A DNA stretch of 25,478 nucleotides from DATKKX01 sp035542775 (GTDB lineage Bacteria; Planctomycetota; Phycisphaerae; UBA1845; UTPLA1): the NCBI GenBank assembly GCA_035542775.1, contig DATKKX010000141.1, positions 1 to 25,478 on the forward strand, read 5' to 3'. The notes beneath the pieces were generated by a model. That model was given only the letters and a program-made list of their open reading frames with translations, did not search any database and was not told the origin of the DNA. Both the position numbers and the translations under genes were made by a program. Below, one piece after another: positions 25,444 through 25,478 of the stretch. Numbering within the stretch: position 1 is the stretch's first letter; the number at the start of each line of letters is the position of its first letter.

Positions 25444-25478
25444 TTACTTTTCCCCACGGACGACAGTCAGATTTCCCC

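Overview
The window is GC-rich bacterial DNA with about eighteen tightly packed genes. It is most likely planctomycetal. The hints are two arylsulfatases of the FGly type, many lipoproteins, and Gln/Ser-Pro-Ala-Thr-Arg-Pro-rich linkers just behind signal peptides, which are common in Phycisphaerae-like planctomycetes. There is also a large multihaem cytochrome fused to tetratricopeptide repeats. The lineage call is inference; no rRNA or tRNA is present to settle it.

Region 1 (1-5496, plus strand) is a SUF iron-sulfur cluster assembly operon in the order sufB (3' end only), sufC, sufD, sufS, sufU, sufT (MIP18/DUF59), then a small Rieske ferredoxin. From sufC to sufU the genes overlap by 4-22 bases, which implies translational coupling. 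SufS makes a persulfide, SufU carries it, SufBCD is the scaffold, and SufT probably helps cluster maturation. Between sufU and sufT lies a 79-bp palindromic element built like a pair of inverted REP sequences (GTAG plus hairpin), with a third hairpin between them.

Region 2 (5568-9301, minus strand) holds four predicted lipoproteins: a 390-aa protein of an uncharacterised family, a tiny one, a 213-aa protein, and an alpha/beta hydrolase. Region 3 (9376-16955, minus strand) encodes an eight-haem c-type cytochrome with HEAT-like and TPR repeats, a 1163-aa MscK-like mechanosensitive channel, a DUF4239 (bestrophin-like) membrane protein and a TVGYGD pore-loop potassium channel. The last three look like one ion and turgor operon. 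Region 4 (17145-24992, minus strand) encodes a patatin-like lipoprotein phospholipase, a lipoprotein paralogous to the 213-aa one in region 2, a sulfatase, a DUF1254/DUF1214 protein and a second, larger sulfatase. All five are predicted to be exported. The last 220 bases hold one doubtful short ORF.

The two regions meet tail to tail at 5497-5567. Nothing between 5568 and the right end is convincingly coded on the plus strand. No intergenic stretch exceeds 300 bases; the largest are 24993-25254 and 16956-17144, and I see no clear promoter in either. The most interesting points are the REP-pair element inside the suf operon, the paralogous lipoproteins each sitting beside a secreted lipase-like lipoprotein, and the three-gene ion-channel operon.
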